Positions 63,354-64,000 of a stretch of DNA of 64,000 nt are shown piece after piece (within the stretch, counting starts at the first letter, position 1; each line of letters starts with the position of its first letter). Where the stretch lies: positions 1,984,001 to 2,048,000 of the forward strand of contig NZ_CP128846.1 in assembly GCF_030388665.1 (NCBI RefSeq), written 5' to 3'. Origin of the DNA: Streptomyces flavofungini. GTDB taxonomy: Bacteria > Actinomycetota > Actinomycetes > Streptomycetales > Streptomycetaceae. The notes beneath the pieces are model-generated. The model did no database searches, was not told the DNA's origin, and was given only the letters and a program-made list of their open reading frames with translations. Made by a program: the position numbers and the translations under genes.

Positions 63354-63440
63354 CCGTTGCGGTGCGCGCCCCGCTGGGACGCGGGGCGGGGCCCCTGTGC
63401 GGCTCCGCCGCGTGGGTGCGACCAGCCACCGACGGCCCGC

Positions 63441-63477
63441 GGCGTGAGCGCCTCGCCTCCAGCGAGGCGCTCACGCC
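63441..63477. terminator. Strong bidirectional terminator
   Basis: A perfect 16-bp stem (63441-63456 with 63462-63477, beginning GGCGTGAGCGCC) and a five-base loop. It lies after the MocR-type stop and covers the stop codon of the convergent gene at 63471-63473, so it can end both transcripts. Confidence 0.85.
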
Positions 63478-64000
63478 GCCGTCGTGACCTTGTTCTGCTC
63501 GAACGAGTCCAGCGTCCGCGCGAAGTCGCGGGTGGAGAGCAGCAGCTTGTAGATGATGGCGAGTTCGAAGACCAGCAGCAGCGCGCCGGACACGATCGTC
63601 GCGGGGATCACCACGTCGAACAGCGGGCCGATGATGAAGACGCCCATCTGGAACTCGATGCCGCTGACCAGGTGCGTACGGATACGGTGGCGCAGCAGGA
63701 AGGAGCGCGCCCGCAGGTACGCGGGGAACTTGCCGCGGAACTCCTGGTGCAGGTCGATGACCTGGGCCTTGCGACGCCGACGGCCCGCCGCGGCGGGGTC
63801 ACCGCCCTCGACGCCGCCCTCGACGCCGTCCTCGGTGCCGCGCTCCGTGCCGTGCTCGGCACCCTGGTCGAAGCCGGCCTCCGCGGGACCCTCGGCGGCC
63901 CCGAACTTCCCGGCGGTGAACGGAGCGTCGGCGTACCCGGCCGCCGCGCCCACGCCCTCGGCCGCCTCGGCCCGCTCGTGCCCTTCGGCCTTCGCCCGCT
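63471..64000 (-). CDS. Hypothetical membrane protein (partial, N-terminus off window)
   Basis: At least 176 residues are open to the right edge. The visible part has a Glu/Gly-rich disordered stretch (GTERGTEDGVEGGVEGGD), a basic patch (GRRRRKAQ), a conserved-looking VIDLHQEFRGKFPAYLRARSFLL and two likely membrane helices (MGVFIIGPLFDVVIPATIVSGALLLVFELAIIYKLLL). A GTG at 63953 could be a start but the frame remains open upstream, so I treat it as partial. I do not recognise a family. Confidence 0.6.
   Translation of the reverse strand, partial: RAKAEGHERAEAAEGVGAAAGYADAPFTAGKFGAAEGPAEAGFDQGAEHGTERGTEDGVEGGVEGGDPAAAGRRRRKAQVIDLHQEFRGKFPAYLRARSFLLRHRIRTHLVSGIEFQMGVFIIGPLFDVVIPATIVSGALLLVFELAIIYKLLLSTRDFARTLDSFEQNKVTTAA

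Overview
The window is high-GC actinobacterial DNA, almost certainly from a Streptomyces chromosome. The evidence is strong third-position G/C bias, frequent GTG/TTG starts, ATGA/GTGA start-stop overlaps, a DmdR/IdeR-type iron box, an actinobacterial cysteine leader peptide (RRHVDLGRMSSAMC) before the sulfite reductase, and families typical of Streptomyces (DUF2637, PucR, HATPase_c_2, Tat-exported glycosidases). I see no rRNA, tRNA, CRISPR array, insertion sequence or prophage. Functions are read from protein motifs without database searches.

Layout. 1-8.5 kb: a purine-catabolism island with XdhC (cut by the window edge), an NCS2 purine permease, three xanthine dehydrogenase subunits, and a divergent PucR regulator. 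A structured inverted repeat lies between the dehydrogenase operon and the permease gene. 8.7-13.5 kb: a TPR-like protein, a GntR/FCD regulator with a Pro/Gly-rich tail, a FhuF-like iron reductase behind an iron box, a DUF2637 membrane protein and an anti-sigma-type ATPase. 13.7-22.3 kb: GH38 alpha-mannosidase, pyruvate dehydrogenase/oxidase (PoxB), a degenerate PP2C-like protein, a TrmB/LuxR-type regulator and a DUF456 membrane protein. 22.5-31.8 kb: a Tat-exported GH95-like glycosidase, an Ada-AlkA fusion, RsgA preceded by a 23-codon reading frame with an excellent ribosome site, a pseudogene, and GH2 beta-galactosidase. 31.9-42.5 kb: a membrane-anchored toroid-like protein with a cupin-like partner, Nudix, VOC, two AraC regulators with a divergent NmrA-like oxidoreductase, BrkB, AidB and a GAF regulator.

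42.7-53.3 kb holds a GNAT acetyltransferase and then a complete sulfur-assimilation cluster: cis sites, a leader peptide, sulfite reductase, a 59-aa zinc-ribbon protein, APS reductase, APS kinase, CysD, CysN, a sulfonate-type ABC importer (lipoprotein, ATPase, permease) and a sirohydrochlorin chelatase-like protein. Most junctions overlap or are short, so one transcript is likely. It would cover sulfur uptake, activation, reduction and supply of siroheme for the sulfite reductase.

53.5-64 kb: GNAT, ketopantoate reductase, a transglutaminase-like protein, an NTF2-like protein, DUF1697, a secreted subtilase, an MMPL exporter, a YczE-like membrane protein divergent from its MocR-type regulator with shared GGCCAAT sites, and a hypothetical membrane protein cut by the right edge.

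I found no clear large undescribed system. The best leads are small: the peptide upstream of rsgA, the structured element after the xanthine dehydrogenase operon, the toroid/cupin pair, the Cys-ending frames after cysN, and several strong dyads in promoter regions.
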